Shown: positions 1 to 8,950 of the stretch, piece by piece | Numbering within the stretch: position 1 is the first letter of the stretch | How the letters are laid out: each line of letters begins with the position of its first letter | NCBI GenBank assembly: GCA_023251755.1 | Contig: JAHEYF010000020.1 | Span: 1 to 60,770, forward strand | Source of the DNA: Bacteroidota bacterium | GTDB taxonomy: Bacteria; Bacteroidota; Bacteroidia; B-17B0; Aurantibacillaceae | Direction: 5' to 3' | Length of the DNA stretch: 60,770 bases | Made by a program: the position numbers and the translations under genes | Notes under the pieces: generated by a model | What the model was told of the DNA's origin: nothing | The model's database searches: none | Seen by the model: the letters and a program-made list of their open reading frames with translations, nothing else

Positions 1-2
1 TG

Positions 3-833
3 AGTGCCTTGTTAAATGGTTGCACCGGGACTTCAAGTTATACCATAGGCGTAAAACCTGTTCCGGTAATGTCTGCTATTGCAAATGCTTCTGCTTGTAA
101 CCATACTGCTGTTGTTTCAACAGCCTTTGCAAGTTCGCCAACCGGCTCAACTTATGCCTGGACAAACAGCAACGCTACCATTGGTTTAGCTGCGAACGGT
201 ACAGGAAGTCTGCCGACATTTACAGCTACTACTACAGGCACCTCTGTAAATACAGGCACTATTACTGTAACCCCAACATTAAATGCCTGTGCCGGAAATG
301 CCGGTAGCTTTACCTTTACTGTAAATCCTTTACCTGCCATTAATGCCAGCACCAACCACGACACGATCTGTTTGGGAAGTTCTGCCTTACTTAACATTGG
401 CGGAACCGGTGTTGCTTATTTATGGACGCCTGCTACAGGCTTAAGCAGTGCCACTGTGGCCAGTCCTACTGCTTCGCCTACTGCAACTACATCGTATATT
501 GCTACAATAACCGACAACAATGCCTGCCAGGGAATAGATACAGTAAAAATTGTTGTGAAAAATTGCACCGGAATCAATACTTTAAGTGCAGCTGGAATTA
601 AAATAGCTTTTGATGCGTCCAGCAATCAATATTCTCTTTTAAGCTACAACACTACCTATGGTAATGCGAACATCAGCATTTACAATTCGCTGGGTCAGGA
701 AGTGCAACACGCTGTTTATGTATTGAACACAGACAGAACTGTTATTCACACAGACGGATTAAGCGCCGGAATTTATTATGTAAAATGTGTGTTGAACAAC
801 ACAGGTTTTACTGAAAAGATGCTGGTTAAGTAA
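3..833 (+). CDS. C-terminal part of a T9SS-sorted PKD/Ig-like repeat protein (5' truncated)
   Basis: The reading frame is open from base 3, so this is the 3' end of a larger gene cut by the window edge; the TTG at 9 is probably not a real start. The visible 277 residues are rich in Thr, Ser, Ala and Asn and form PKD-like/Ig-like repeats (phrases such as TGTITVTPTLNACAG and ATTSYIATITDNNACQG). The last ~75 residues look like a type IX secretion sorting domain: ISIYNSLGQEV, then LSAGIYYVKCVLNNTG and a basic end (EKMLVK). The protein is inferred to be exported through the T9SS and anchored at or released from the cell surface, probably as an adhesin-like or structural protein. The substrate is unknown. 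A strong terminator follows. Confidence 0.8.
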   Translation, partial: SALLNGCTGTSSYTIGVKPVPVMSAIANASACNHTAVVSTAFASSPTGSTYAWTNSNATIGLAANGTGSLPTFTATTTGTSVNTGTITVTPTLNACAGNAGSFTFTVNPLPAINASTNHDTICLGSSALLNIGGTGVAYLWTPATGLSSATVASPTASPTATTSYIATITDNNACQGIDTVKIVVKNCTGINTLSAAGIKIAFDASSNQYSLLSYNTTYGNANISIYNSLGQEVQHAVYVLNTDRTVIHTDGLSAGIYYVKCVLNNTGFTEKMLVK

Positions 834-850
834 GCAATACCTCTTTAAAT

Positions 851-884
851 AAAAAGCCCCGTTACGTGCGTAACGGGGCTTTTT
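851..884. terminator. Bidirectional intrinsic terminator
   Basis: A perfect 14-bp inverted repeat (851-864 and 871-884) has the GC-rich core GCCCCGTTA/TAACGGGGC, a 6-nt loop, an A tract on the left and a T tract on the right. It lies between two convergent genes (stops at 833 and 959) and can terminate both. Confidence 0.9.
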
Positions 885-886
885 AT

Positions 887-952
887 TTTTTGTTCATTCG
901 TTTACCCGTTCGTAATAGCACCCGAACAAATGAACACATAAACGAATAAACT
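887..952. repeat. Word-like inverted repeats between convergent genes
   Basis: TTGTTCATTCGTTTACCC on the left and AAATGAACACATAAACGAA on the right share GTTCAT/ATGAAC and CGTTTA/TAAACG words in inverted orientation. Related words (GTTTAT, TTTGTTC) recur near 2468-2492 and 57133-57172. The match is imperfect and no function is claimed. Confidence 0.4.
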
Positions 953-958
953 TTTTAA

Positions 959-2311
959 CTATAACAACTCGTTCGCTAAATTCGCCAGCTCACTTCTTTC
1001 TCCTTTTTGCAAAGTAACATGTGCGTAAATAGATTTGTCTTTTATTTTGTCTATCAGGTACGACAGTCCGTTACTTTGTGTATCTAAGTAAGGTGTATCG
1101 ATCTGGTACACATCACCGGTAAACACTATTTTGGTGTTTTCTCCGGCACGGGTAATAATGGTTTTTACTTCGTGCGGGGTTAGGTTTTGTGCCTCGTCTA
1201 CAATAAAAAATACATTGCTCAGACTTCTTCCGCGTATATAAGCCAAAGGACAAACGACCAGTTTTTCGTTCTCCACCATGTCGTTTATTTGTTTGAACTC
1301 TTTTTCCTTTTCAGTAAACTGGTTTTTAATGTATTTTAAATTATCCCACAAAGGCTCCATATAGGGGTTGAGTTTGGAATTCACATCGCCCGGCAGGTAA
1401 CCAATGTCTTTATTACTCAATGGTACTATAGGCCTGGCCAGATACACCTGGTGGTAATTTCTTCGTTGCTCAATAGCTCCGGCCAGCGACAGCAAGGTTT
1501 TTCCTGTTCCGGCAACGCCTTGTATTGTTACCAAACGAATGTTGGGGTTCATAATCGCATCCAGTGCAAAAGCCTGTTCTGCATTTTTAGGCATAATACC
1601 AAAGGCCGCTGTTTTATGGACTCTTCTTAAAGTAGACGTTTCAGCATCGTAAGTGGCCAACACCGATTTCTGGTTGTTTTTTAAAATATAAAAATGGTTG
1701 GACATGGGCTTGTTACGTTTAAGCGCTACATTCACCGCCACACCACCGCTTTCGTAAATGGCGTCAATTGCATCGATGGTCACTTTGTCCACCGTAGTAA
1801 TACCGGTATACAGCTCATCCACGTGTTTGATTTTCCCGGTTTCATAATCTTCCGCAGTGAGTCCAAGCGATTTTGCTTTTATGCGCAGGTTAATATCCTT
1901 GGTCACCATAATGATTTTCCGGTCCGGGTATTCTTCCGAAAGAGAAAGGGCTGTGTTTAAAATCCGGTGATCGGCTTTGCGTTCACCAAACACCACCTCT
2001 GCATCTACCTTCGATTTCTGGTGCATGTCTATTTTAAATACACCGTGGCTTCTACCATTAATGGGGGTCCAGTCCTGCAGGGTGTTGTTGCCTGATAATT
2101 TATCAATGTACCGGGTAAATTCACGGGCTGCGAAATTTTTAGTGTCGTTGCCCTTTTTAAAATTATCCAGCTCTTCCAGCACTGTAATAGGTATTACCAC
2201 ATCGTGTTCCTGAAAATGTTTGATTGCCGTATGATCGTAAATTATAACCGAGGTATCGAGTACAAATATTTTTTTTGCTGATACTGCTTTCTTCGCTGCG
2301 CTTTTTGCCAT
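959..2311 (-). CDS. PIN domain-PhoH ATPase fusion protein (PhoH2/YlaK type)
   Basis: The 450-residue protein starts with a PIN nuclease-like domain (residues ~14-150; acidic residues D19 in FVLDTSVI, E46/E47, D114 in RKADHR and D139 in VTKD). A PhoH-type P-loop ATPase follows (residues ~235-450; Walker A GVAGTGKT at 265-272, Walker B VDEAQ at 371-375, then FTGDVYQID). This order is that of the PhoH2/YlaK family, for which RNA-unwinding and RNase activities have been reported. It is a cytosolic protein, probably in RNA turnover, and the length is normal. The ATG at 2311 gives a Lys/Ala-rich start directly before the PIN domain. The gene is monocistronic and shares the terminator at 851-884 with the convergent gene. 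Confidence 0.92.
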   Translation of the reverse strand: MAKSAAKKAVSAKKIFVLDTSVIIYDHTAIKHFQEHDVVIPITVLEELDNFKKGNDTKNFAAREFTRYIDKLSGNNTLQDWTPINGRSHGVFKIDMHQKSKVDAEVVFGERKADHRILNTALSLSEEYPDRKIIMVTKDINLRIKAKSLGLTAEDYETGKIKHVDELYTGITTVDKVTIDAIDAIYESGGVAVNVALKRNKPMSNHFYILKNNQKSVLATYDAETSTLRRVHKTAAFGIMPKNAEQAFALDAIMNPNIRLVTIQGVAGTGKTLLSLAGAIEQRRNYHQVYLARPIVPLSNKDIGYLPGDVNSKLNPYMEPLWDNLKYIKNQFTEKEKEFKQINDMVENEKLVVCPLAYIRGRSLSNVFFIVDEAQNLTPHEVKTIITRAGENTKIVFTGDVYQIDTPYLDTQSNGLSYLIDKIKDKSIYAHVTLQKGERSELANLANELL

Positions 2312-2690
2312 AAAGGAAATTTAGATAATTATATAGTATTAAAACTAAAAGATTAGATGCTTTAATATACCAAAAAAAAGAATAGAAATGAACAAGTCGT
2401 TGTTCACACCATAAACTTATTCAAAGACAAATAATTACGTTTTGTTATTTTAAGATCCCGTTGATTTGTTCTTTTGTTTATATGTTCAGCTCTTATTAGG
2501 AGCAAAAAAACCACCGACAATTGCTAAGTCTATACAGTTTCCTGTGTTTCAACTTATTAATTCGGTTGTTCCTGAATTTTGATTTCTGAGAAATAAGCTT
2601 TTAATTTGAAAAAGAATCAAAAACCACAGCACCCATTTATCAACCACATGTTGCCAGGCTTCTAAATCCTGGCAAAAAATCAACCCATCC
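2312..2690. other. Intergenic region between divergent genes (379 bp)
   Basis: This AT-rich region must hold the promoters of the PIN-PhoH gene (minus strand) and the secreted propeller gene (plus strand), but no clear TAnnTTTG box with a matching upstream element was found. It contains a degenerate palindrome GCTCTTATTAGGAGC (about 2489-2503), similar in style to the palindromes at 46.8 kb, and the leader hairpin at 2651-2675. No ORF or RNA gene is supported. Confidence 0.5.
2651..2675 (+). other. Leader hairpin upstream of the propeller gene
   Basis: TTGCCAGG and CCTGGCAA form a perfect 8-bp stem around a 9-nt loop, ending 15 nt before the ATG at 2691. No U tract follows, so it is not a standard terminator. 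It could affect mRNA stability or translation of the large secreted protein. Confidence 0.5.
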
Positions 2691-5600
2691 ATGAGATTTT
2701 TTTTTACCCTTATCCTTATTTTTTCTATTCAACTCCCTGTAATGAAGGCTCAGCAGGAAGAAGATTTTGTAAAATTAAAGAACGGCCCTAAAGCCAGTTT
2801 TTTTGATGTTCAGAAAGCCTTTACTACGTATTGGGAAACCCGCGATAAAAACCAAAAAGGCAAAGGCTGGAAAGCTTTCAAGCGTTGGGAATATATGATG
2901 CGCGACAGGGTGGACGCCACTGGTCGTATTCCGGATCCGGCTATTGCTTATACCGAATGGAAAAAATACCACCCGGCCGGTACCCATGCAGTGAAAGTAA
3001 ACGGCAACAACCAGGTGAATGCAGGCAGCCAGTGGTCGTACCTCGGCCCCAACGGGGGTGTTCCTGCCAATGGTGGCGCGGGTCGGATTACCTGTATGGA
3101 GTTTCATCCCAACAACACAAACACTATATTTGTAGGTGCCCCTGCAGGTGGCTTATGGAAAACCACCGACGGTGGATTAACCTGGAGTACCAATACAGAT
3201 GAACTTTCGGTATTGGGCATTTCTGATATTGCGATAAACCCTTCCAACCCCGCTACTATGTATGTTGCCACCGGCGACAGGGATGGAAACGACACCTATA
3301 GTGCTGGTGTTTTAAAAAGTACCGATGGAGGATTAAGCTGGAATACAACCGGTTTGTTGTATGCCGTGAGTCAGCAGTTTGATGTAAATTCCCTCTTGAT
3401 TCACCCAACCAGTACCAGCACTTTATTCGCCGCTACTTCAAACGGAATCTTTAAAAGTACAGATGCCGGAGTGAACTGGGTTTCGGTAAAAACCGGGGGC
3501 TATAAAGAAATTTGTTTTAAGCCCGGAGATCCTACTACAATTTACGCCATTGGAACAAGCTTTGCCCGTTCTACAGATGGCGGAAATACATGGACAACTA
3601 CTGCAGTAGGATTGCCCACAAGTGTGTCGAGGATGGCCATGGCCGTTACTGCGGCGGACCCCAATTATATTTATGTTATAGCCGGCCAGCCTGCGGCAAA
3701 TGATTATGGTTTTGATGGCATCTATCGCTCAACCAACGGAGGCACTTCTTTTACAAAAATGTGCGGCACCCCCAATGTTTTAGGTTGGAACTCAAACGGC
3801 AATGATACAGGTGGACAGGCCTGGTACGATTTAACAATAGCAGCCTCTCCGGCTAATAAAGATTTTATTGTTACCGGTGGAGTGAATATATGGAAAAGTA
3901 CAAACGGCGGGACCAGCATGCAAATAATGGCCCACTGGACAGGCAACGGAGCCCCTTATGTGCATGCGGATGTACACACACTTGAGTTTTTACCAGGCAG
4001 CGGAACAACTGTGTTTGCCGGTTGCGATGGAGGGTTTTTTAAAACTGCGAATTCAGGAAGCAGCTGGACAGACCTCAGTAAGTCTGCTTCCGGAACAGGT
4101 TTACAAATAGGCCAAATGTACCGGCTCGGTGTTTCACAATCAAATGCCAACTTAACCATCACGGGCTGGCAGGACAACGGCACAAGCCTTCATAACAATG
4201 GCACTTCATCTGCCTCCTATGTTTTAGGGGGCGATGGGATGGAATGTATTATTGATTATAACAATGCCAACATCATGTACGGCGAACAATACAACGGAAG
4301 CATTCAAAAGTCTACCAATGGCGGTGGAAGTTTCCCAACCACCATCGCAAATACAGGAGGAACCGGTGTAAACGAAGATGGGGACTGGGTAACGCCTTAT
4401 ATCCTGCACCCCACATCTCCCGCTACTATATTGGTTGGTAAAAAAAATGTTTACAGGTCTACCAATAGCGGAAGCACCTGGTCTACTTTAACACTAAGCG
4501 GAGGTAGCGGTGATGTTATTGCAATGGCTTATGCCCCTTCGAACCCCAATTATATTTATGTAGCCCGGCAGGCTGAAATGCACATATCTACAAACGGCAC
4601 CAGCTTTACCAATTTAAGCACAGCTTTAGGCGGAGGCAACATTACCTATATCTGTGTAGACCCCACTAATCCGCAGCGGGCCTGGTACACCTCGGCAGGT
4701 TACACAGCAGGCAACAAAGTACATTACACCTCAAACGCCGGAACAAGCTGGAGCAATGTGTCTGCCAACCTGCCCAATGTACCGGTAAACACTATTGTTT
4801 ATGAGCCGGGTTCAAACGATGGTTTGTATGTTGGAACAGACATTGGCGTATTTTATAAAAATGCAGGCATGGCCAACTGGATATTATACAGCGATGGTTT
4901 GCCCAATGTAATTGTAAAAGAACTCGAAATTCAGAAAAGCAGCAATAAACTGCGTGCAGCAACGTTTGGGAGGGGTCTGTGGCAATGTGACCTGTACACC
5001 GCTCCGGTAGTAAAACCTGTTGTAGCCTTCTCTTCCAACAAAACAAGCGTGTGTAAAAACGGTAGTGTTAATTTTAGCGACAATTCCACGAACCTGCCCA
5101 GCTCATGGGCCTGGAGCTTTGGCGGTGGAACGCCGGCCACCTCAGGTAATCAGTTCCCAAGCGTTACCTATACTACCCCGGGTACATATCCGGTAAAATT
5201 GGTGGCTACCAATGCAGCCGGAACAGATAGTCTGGTTGCATCCAGCTACATCACTGTATTGCCAAGTCCTGCAGTTAATGCAGGCAATGATGTTCACCTC
5301 TGTAAAGGCGATACAGCTTACCTTTCTGCAAGCGGAGGCGTTTCCTATTCCTGGACACCAACCATCAGCCTTAGCGGGGCACAAACCGCTACGCCCTACT
5401 CCACCACCACAGTTACCCGTGTTTATACCGTAACCGCTGGCGATGCGAACGGTTGCACAGCTGCAGATGCCATTACCGTATTCATTACCGGCATACCGGC
5501 TACTCCATTCATCAGCCTTTACCACACCGATAGTTTGTATTGCACCACTTCAAACGTTCATTACCAGTGGTACCTGAACGGCACATTAATTCCCAACGAT

Positions 5601-5990
5601 ACCACCCAGTATATTCATGCATTACAGGATGGCAATTACACTGTAACCGTAAGCGATACCGCCGGTTGTGGTTTTTCAAATTCTTCAACAGCCTTTAACT
5701 ATGTGGGCATTGATGAATACGTCCTTGCTTCGGCAGACATAAACGTATTTCCAAACCCTACAAAAGGAGCTTTTGACCTTGTTTTAAGTACAAAAAAAGA
5801 AGGCCATTACCTTCTGAGAATTTTGAATCCACTGGGTGAAAGCGTTTATAGTGAAGTGATTCATAAAGTCAATGGTAGTTTCAGAAAAAATATGTCTGTT
5901 CAGTTTGCTGCCGGTGCATACCTGGTTGAATTAACGGATATAGGTACTCAGCAAAAAGCACTAAAGAAATTCATCATTATCAACCCGTAA
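2691..5990 (+). CDS. Large secreted T9SS protein: N-terminal domain, BNR/sortilin-like propeller, PKD, sorting domain
   Basis: The 1099-residue protein has a signal peptide (residues 1-20). An uncharacterised N-terminal domain follows at ~25-100 (AFTTYW, then FKRWEYMM, then GRIPDP and EWKK). A long array of BNR/VPS10-like propeller repeats spans ~105-770, with repeated STDGG-type Asp-box turns such as WKTTDGGLTW. A PKD domain lies at ~785-865 and an Ig-like segment at ~870-945. The T9SS sorting domain is at ~1015-1099 (INVFPNPTKGAFDL, then GAYLVELTD). It is inferred to be exported to the surface or medium. The propeller suggests glycan or protein binding rather than a proven enzyme. The N-terminal domain exists as a separate gene at 53817-54248, upstream of a similar propeller gene. 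Confidence 0.85.
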   Translation: MRFFFTLILIFSIQLPVMKAQQEEDFVKLKNGPKASFFDVQKAFTTYWETRDKNQKGKGWKAFKRWEYMMRDRVDATGRIPDPAIAYTEWKKYHPAGTHAVKVNGNNQVNAGSQWSYLGPNGGVPANGGAGRITCMEFHPNNTNTIFVGAPAGGLWKTTDGGLTWSTNTDELSVLGISDIAINPSNPATMYVATGDRDGNDTYSAGVLKSTDGGLSWNTTGLLYAVSQQFDVNSLLIHPTSTSTLFAATSNGIFKSTDAGVNWVSVKTGGYKEICFKPGDPTTIYAIGTSFARSTDGGNTWTTTAVGLPTSVSRMAMAVTAADPNYIYVIAGQPAANDYGFDGIYRSTNGGTSFTKMCGTPNVLGWNSNGNDTGGQAWYDLTIAASPANKDFIVTGGVNIWKSTNGGTSMQIMAHWTGNGAPYVHADVHTLEFLPGSGTTVFAGCDGGFFKTANSGSSWTDLSKSASGTGLQIGQMYRLGVSQSNANLTITGWQDNGTSLHNNGTSSASYVLGGDGMECIIDYNNANIMYGEQYNGSIQKSTNGGGSFPTTIANTGGTGVNEDGDWVTPYILHPTSPATILVGKKNVYRSTNSGSTWSTLTLSGGSGDVIAMAYAPSNPNYIYVARQAEMHISTNGTSFTNLSTALGGGNITYICVDPTNPQRAWYTSAGYTAGNKVHYTSNAGTSWSNVSANLPNVPVNTIVYEPGSNDGLYVGTDIGVFYKNAGMANWILYSDGLPNVIVKELEIQKSSNKLRAATFGRGLWQCDLYTAPVVKPVVAFSSNKTSVCKNGSVNFSDNSTNLPSSWAWSFGGGTPATSGNQFPSVTYTTPGTYPVKLVATNAAGTDSLVASSYITVLPSPAVNAGNDVHLCKGDTAYLSASGGVSYSWTPTISLSGAQTATPYSTTTVTRVYTVTAGDANGCTAADAITVFITGIPATPFISLYHTDSLYCTTSNVHYQWYLNGTLIPNDTTQYIHALQDGNYTVTVSDTAGCGFSNSSTAFNYVGIDEYVLASADINVFPNPTKGAFDLVLSTKKEGHYLLRILNPLGESVYSEVIHKVNGSFRKNMSVQFAAGAYLVELTDIGTQQKALKKFIIINP

Positions 5991-6101
5991 ATTTTTCTGA
6001 AGGCCCTGTTAGGATTCCAACAAGTGCTGATTTTTTGTTTTGAGGTCTTTATATTTGGAATTATGTTAGGAGTTCTATTCATAACTAATACCAAAAACCA
6101 A

Positions 6102-7559
6102 ATGAAAAAAACACTATTCTTATCCGTATTATTAATTGCTATGGCGGCTAAAACGAATGCAGCCATCAAGCAAATAAGGTGGGGCAGCAGTGGCAACCCG
6201 CTTAATGGCTTAACAATCACATGGAGCAACACAGGTGCGGCAGACTCTATCCGGTGGGGCTACACCACTGCTTATGAACAAGGCGGATTTAAAGCTGTGA
6301 AAAGAACAGGCTATGCTTCAGGAACATCTTTTTTTAAATACGTGTTCCCATCGCCTGTAACCGCCAGTTCAACAATCTATTACAAAATGTGGGATTCCAG
6401 TACCAACAGCTGGACCACACAAAAAACCTTTGCCACTGCACCACCCGAAAACTCAAGCAATTTTTCGTTTTGTGCCCTGGGGGATTGCAGGGACGACTTA
6501 ACTGTGCTGGCAGCTGTTTCCAATTTAGCCAATGCAAAACATTCTGCACTCACTGTGTTCAACGGAGACCTTACCTATTCGGGCAATGTTGCTTCCGAAT
6601 ACGATGATTTTTTTACTTCCACTTCTGCTTTTTTAGCAAACAACGTAGTGTATCACGCGCAGGGGAATCATGATGTTGGCGGCGCTACCTGGTTTCAAAA
6701 CATTTTTGATTTACCACAAACAAACGGGTCTAATTTATATTATTCGGTAAGGTATGGCAATGCGATCTTTATTACCCTGAATTCTGAAAGCCCCTCTGGT
6801 CAGACCACCTGGCTGAACACCACCCTGGCTGCAGCTGCTGCTGACCCAACTATCGAATGGAAAGTAATTTCTTTTCACAAACCATTTTTTAATGTTGGTT
6901 CGCACGTGGGCGATATGAACTCCTACCGCACCACCTGGTGGAAAGCATTTGATGATTACGGAGTTGATTTGATTCTGAACGGGCACGATCACAACTACCA
7001 AAGAACAAAACCAATTAATTTAAAAGTAAGCACAAGCGCCCCTGTTGCAAAATACGGAAGCGCTACCGGAGAAGGAAGATGTGAAATTGTTTGCGGAGGA
7101 GCCGGAGCAGGCCTTTATTCAGTTGGAACCACAGCCGATTCATGGGCGATGAATTATTTTAATTCAAAATACAATTATGTGTATTGTGATGTACAGGGTT
7201 GCAAAATGGTTATTACGGCTTATACAAACACAGGCACTGTGCTTGAAACCTTTACACTTGACAAGTCGGCTTCCTGTACCATAGGTGCGCCCGAAGTAAC
7301 AGAAAGGTTTAATGCCATCAGTGTTTTCCCTAATCCGGCAGAAAACAATTTTACTTTGCATTATTCATCGGAAAAAACAGGCGATGCAATTGTAAAAATA
7401 TTTAACTCGATGGGGCAGGAAGTAGCTTCAGAAAAAGTAAGTAAAACATCAACAGAATTAGAATTTAAATACGATGTATCTAAATATTCTAAGGGTATTT
7501 ATGTGGTTTCTGTAATTATAGACAATCAAAGAGATAATTCAGTGCTTATTTTGAAATAA
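6102..7559 (+). CDS. Secreted metallophosphoesterase (purple acid phosphatase-like) with T9SS sorting domain
   Basis: The ATG at 6102 gives a clean signal peptide (MKKTLFLSVLL..., cleavage after about residue 20), so the longer upstream frame from 6024 is rejected; the product has 485 residues. An FN3-like domain (~20-120) precedes a calcineurin-type metallophosphatase core with the usual metal ligands in order: GDCRDD, NGDLTYSG, GNHD, FHKP and NGHDHNYQR. The C-terminal ~75 residues form a T9SS sorting domain (ISVFPNPAENNFTL, then SKGIYVVSV). It probably hydrolyses phosphate esters outside the cell or on the surface; the substrate is not predictable. It follows the propeller gene with a short gap and ends at a strong terminator. 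Confidence 0.88.
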   Translation: MKKTLFLSVLLIAMAAKTNAAIKQIRWGSSGNPLNGLTITWSNTGAADSIRWGYTTAYEQGGFKAVKRTGYASGTSFFKYVFPSPVTASSTIYYKMWDSSTNSWTTQKTFATAPPENSSNFSFCALGDCRDDLTVLAAVSNLANAKHSALTVFNGDLTYSGNVASEYDDFFTSTSAFLANNVVYHAQGNHDVGGATWFQNIFDLPQTNGSNLYYSVRYGNAIFITLNSESPSGQTTWLNTTLAAAAADPTIEWKVISFHKPFFNVGSHVGDMNSYRTTWWKAFDDYGVDLILNGHDHNYQRTKPINLKVSTSAPVAKYGSATGEGRCEIVCGGAGAGLYSVGTTADSWAMNYFNSKYNYVYCDVQGCKMVITAYTNTGTVLETFTLDKSASCTIGAPEVTERFNAISVFPNPAENNFTLHYSSEKTGDAIVKIFNSMGQEVASEKVSKTSTELEFKYDVSKYSKGIYVVSVIIDNQRDNSVLILK

Positions 7560-7579
7560 GCAATTTTTGTAATAAAACT

Positions 7580-7610
7580 AAAAACGCAATTCCGATGGAA
7601 TTGCGTTTTT
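7580..7610 (+). terminator. Intrinsic terminator after the phosphoesterase gene
   Basis: A perfect 14-bp stem (7580-7593 and 7597-7610, core ACGCAATTCC/GGAATTGCGT) surrounds a 3-nt loop, with a 5' A tract and a 3' T tract, starting 21 nt after the stop codon. Confidence 0.9.
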
Positions 7611-7746
7611 GGTTTAAATAATATCCGCTGCATTTAGGCTACAAATCCAGAGCAGGCCTTCGGGATTCAACAATCAAAAAAATAGTAAACAAAAGACCGT
7701 TAAGAAGTTCTTTGTTAAGGGCCCGCCGTTTTTTCTTTATTTACCT

Positions 7747-7754
7747 TATTTTTG
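7747..7754 (+). promoter_or_regulatory. Candidate -7 box for the nuo operon
   Basis: TATTTTTG fits the Bacteroidota -7 consensus TAnnTTTG and lies 59 nt upstream of nuoA. No well-placed TTG/TTTG element was found about 19-21 nt further upstream, so the assignment is weak. Confidence 0.35.
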
Positions 7755-7813
7755 CGCGTAGGATTTGACGATTTGCTATAAAATCGTTAAACTTACTGAC
7801 AATTTTATTTTAT

Positions 7814-8188
7814 ATGAACGCAAGCAATACCCCTTTTGATTATTTCCCGCTTATTTTAATGTTTATCGTTGCCGCAGGCTTTGTTGTATTTACAATGGTT
7901 GTTACACACTGGCTGGGGCCCAAACGAAAAACAAAAATAAAGCTCGATACCTTTGAATGTGGGATTGAGAGCAAAGGCAATGCCCGTGTTCCTTTTTCCA
8001 TAAAATACTTTCTGGTCGCCATATTATTTGTGTTGTTTGATGTGGAAGTTATTTTTATGTACCCCTGGGCTGTGAATTTTAAAGAGCTTGGAGCGCTTGG
8101 GATTATTGAAATGTTCTCGTTCATCGCCCTTTTATTGGTTGGTTTTTATTATATCATCGCCAAAAAAGCATTGACCTGGGAGGATTAA
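7814..8188 (+). CDS. nuoA: NADH-quinone oxidoreductase subunit A
   Basis: This 124-residue membrane subunit of complex I has three predicted transmembrane helices (~12-34, ~68-90 and ~97-117). The conserved loop TFECGIES and the second-helix acidic motif FVLFDVEVIFMYPWA form part of the quinone-site/membrane-arm interface with NuoH and NuoJ. The length is normal for the family. It is the first gene of the 14-gene nuo cluster ending at 23049. The stop codon is followed directly by a word-like A-rich repeat (8189-8235). Confidence 0.97.
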   Translation: MNASNTPFDYFPLILMFIVAAGFVVFTMVVTHWLGPKRKTKIKLDTFECGIESKGNARVPFSIKYFLVAILFVLFDVEVIFMYPWAVNFKELGALGIIEMFSFIALLLVGFYYIIAKKALTWED

Positions 8189-8235
8189 ATTAAAAGTCAA
8201 AAGTTAAAAGCCAGGAGCCAAAAGAGTGATCACGG
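8189..8235 (+). repeat. GCCAAAAG-family repeat after the nuoA stop (left-arm orientation)
   Basis: The tract contains AAAGTCAAAAGTTAAAAGCC followed by AGGAGCCAAAAG and GATCACGG. Bases 8201-8235 match the reverse complement of 33611-33645 at 33 of 35 positions, so this is a real dispersed repeat. The rest of the nuoA-nuoB gap (8236-8299) has another word array (TTACAAAATACAGTATACAA). Confidence 0.75.
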
Positions 8236-8299
8236 GTAGAAAGTAGCAGGGCTGGACACAAGTTACAAAATACAGTATACAAGGTACAATAATAAAAAA

Positions 8300-8863
8300 A
8301 TGAGTAAAGAACTCGCGAAAAGAACAAAAGTAGAAATTGCCAAATCGCCGGAAGGTATTGAGGGACCTGGATTTTTTGCAAGCAAATTAGAAGATGTGGT
8401 AGGAATGGCCCGTAAAAATTCAATCTGGCCTTTGCCTTTTGCCACCTCCTGCTGCGGTATTGAGTTTATGGCCACCATGGCTTCGCACTACGACCTTGGC
8501 CGTTTTGGAGCCGAACGCTTAAGTTTTTCTCCCCGCCAGGCCGACCTCTTAATGGTAATGGGAACCATCTCCAAAAAAATGGGCCCTGTATTGCGCCAGG
8601 TATACGAACAAATGGCCGAACCAAGATGGGTTTTATCGGTAGGAGCCTGTGCTTCGAGCGGTGGTATTTTTGACACTTATAGCGTATTGCAGGGTATAGA
8701 CCGGATCATTCCGGTGGACGTTTATGTTCCCGGTTGCCCCCCACGCCCTGAACAAATCATCGATGGTATTTTAAAAATCCAGGAACTCGTGCAGAACGAA
8801 TCTTTCCGCAGACGCGATTCTCCTGAGTACAAAAAAATGTTGAACAGCTACGGAATCGAATAG
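8300..8863 (+). CDS. nuoB: NADH-quinone oxidoreductase subunit B
   Basis: The 187-residue peripheral-arm subunit carries the N2 4Fe-4S cluster, the last cluster before quinone. Ligand motifs are visible: the paired cysteines in ATSCCGIEF (~residues 50-58), the Cys in VGACASSGG and the Cys in VPGCPPRPEQ. It forms the quinone pocket with NuoD. The length is typical. It lies in the nuo operon 111 bp after nuoA, an unusually long gap filled by word-like repeats. A purely repeat-derived A-rich leader precedes the ATG and no Shine-Dalgarno sequence is visible. Confidence 0.98.
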   Translation: MSKELAKRTKVEIAKSPEGIEGPGFFASKLEDVVGMARKNSIWPLPFATSCCGIEFMATMASHYDLGRFGAERLSFSPRQADLLMVMGTISKKMGPVLRQVYEQMAEPRWVLSVGACASSGGIFDTYSVLQGIDRIIPVDVYVPGCPPRPEQIIDGILKIQELVQNESFRRRDSPEYKKMLNSYGIE

Positions 8864-8946
8864 TAAAACACAAATACAAAATTCTAAACTCTAAATTCTA
8901 AGAACTACAAATTTAGAATTTGAAAATTTAGAATTTAGAATTTATA
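8864..8946 (+). repeat. AT-rich inverted word array (TAGAATTT family) between nuoB and nuoC
   Basis: Just after the nuoB stop come ATTCTAAACTCTAAATTCTA-type words. Just before the nuoC start come the reverse-complement words TTTAGAATTT, AATTTAGAATTTAGAATTT. The two halves (about 8878-8900 and 8909-8942) can pair in the mRNA through TAAATTCTA/TAGAATTTA. Confidence 0.65.
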
Positions 8947-8950
8947 AAAT

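Noticed and set aside
6024..6101. Longer N terminus of the phosphoesterase from 6024
   Set aside because: The ATG at 6102 gives an ideal signal peptide; the upstream extension would bury it.
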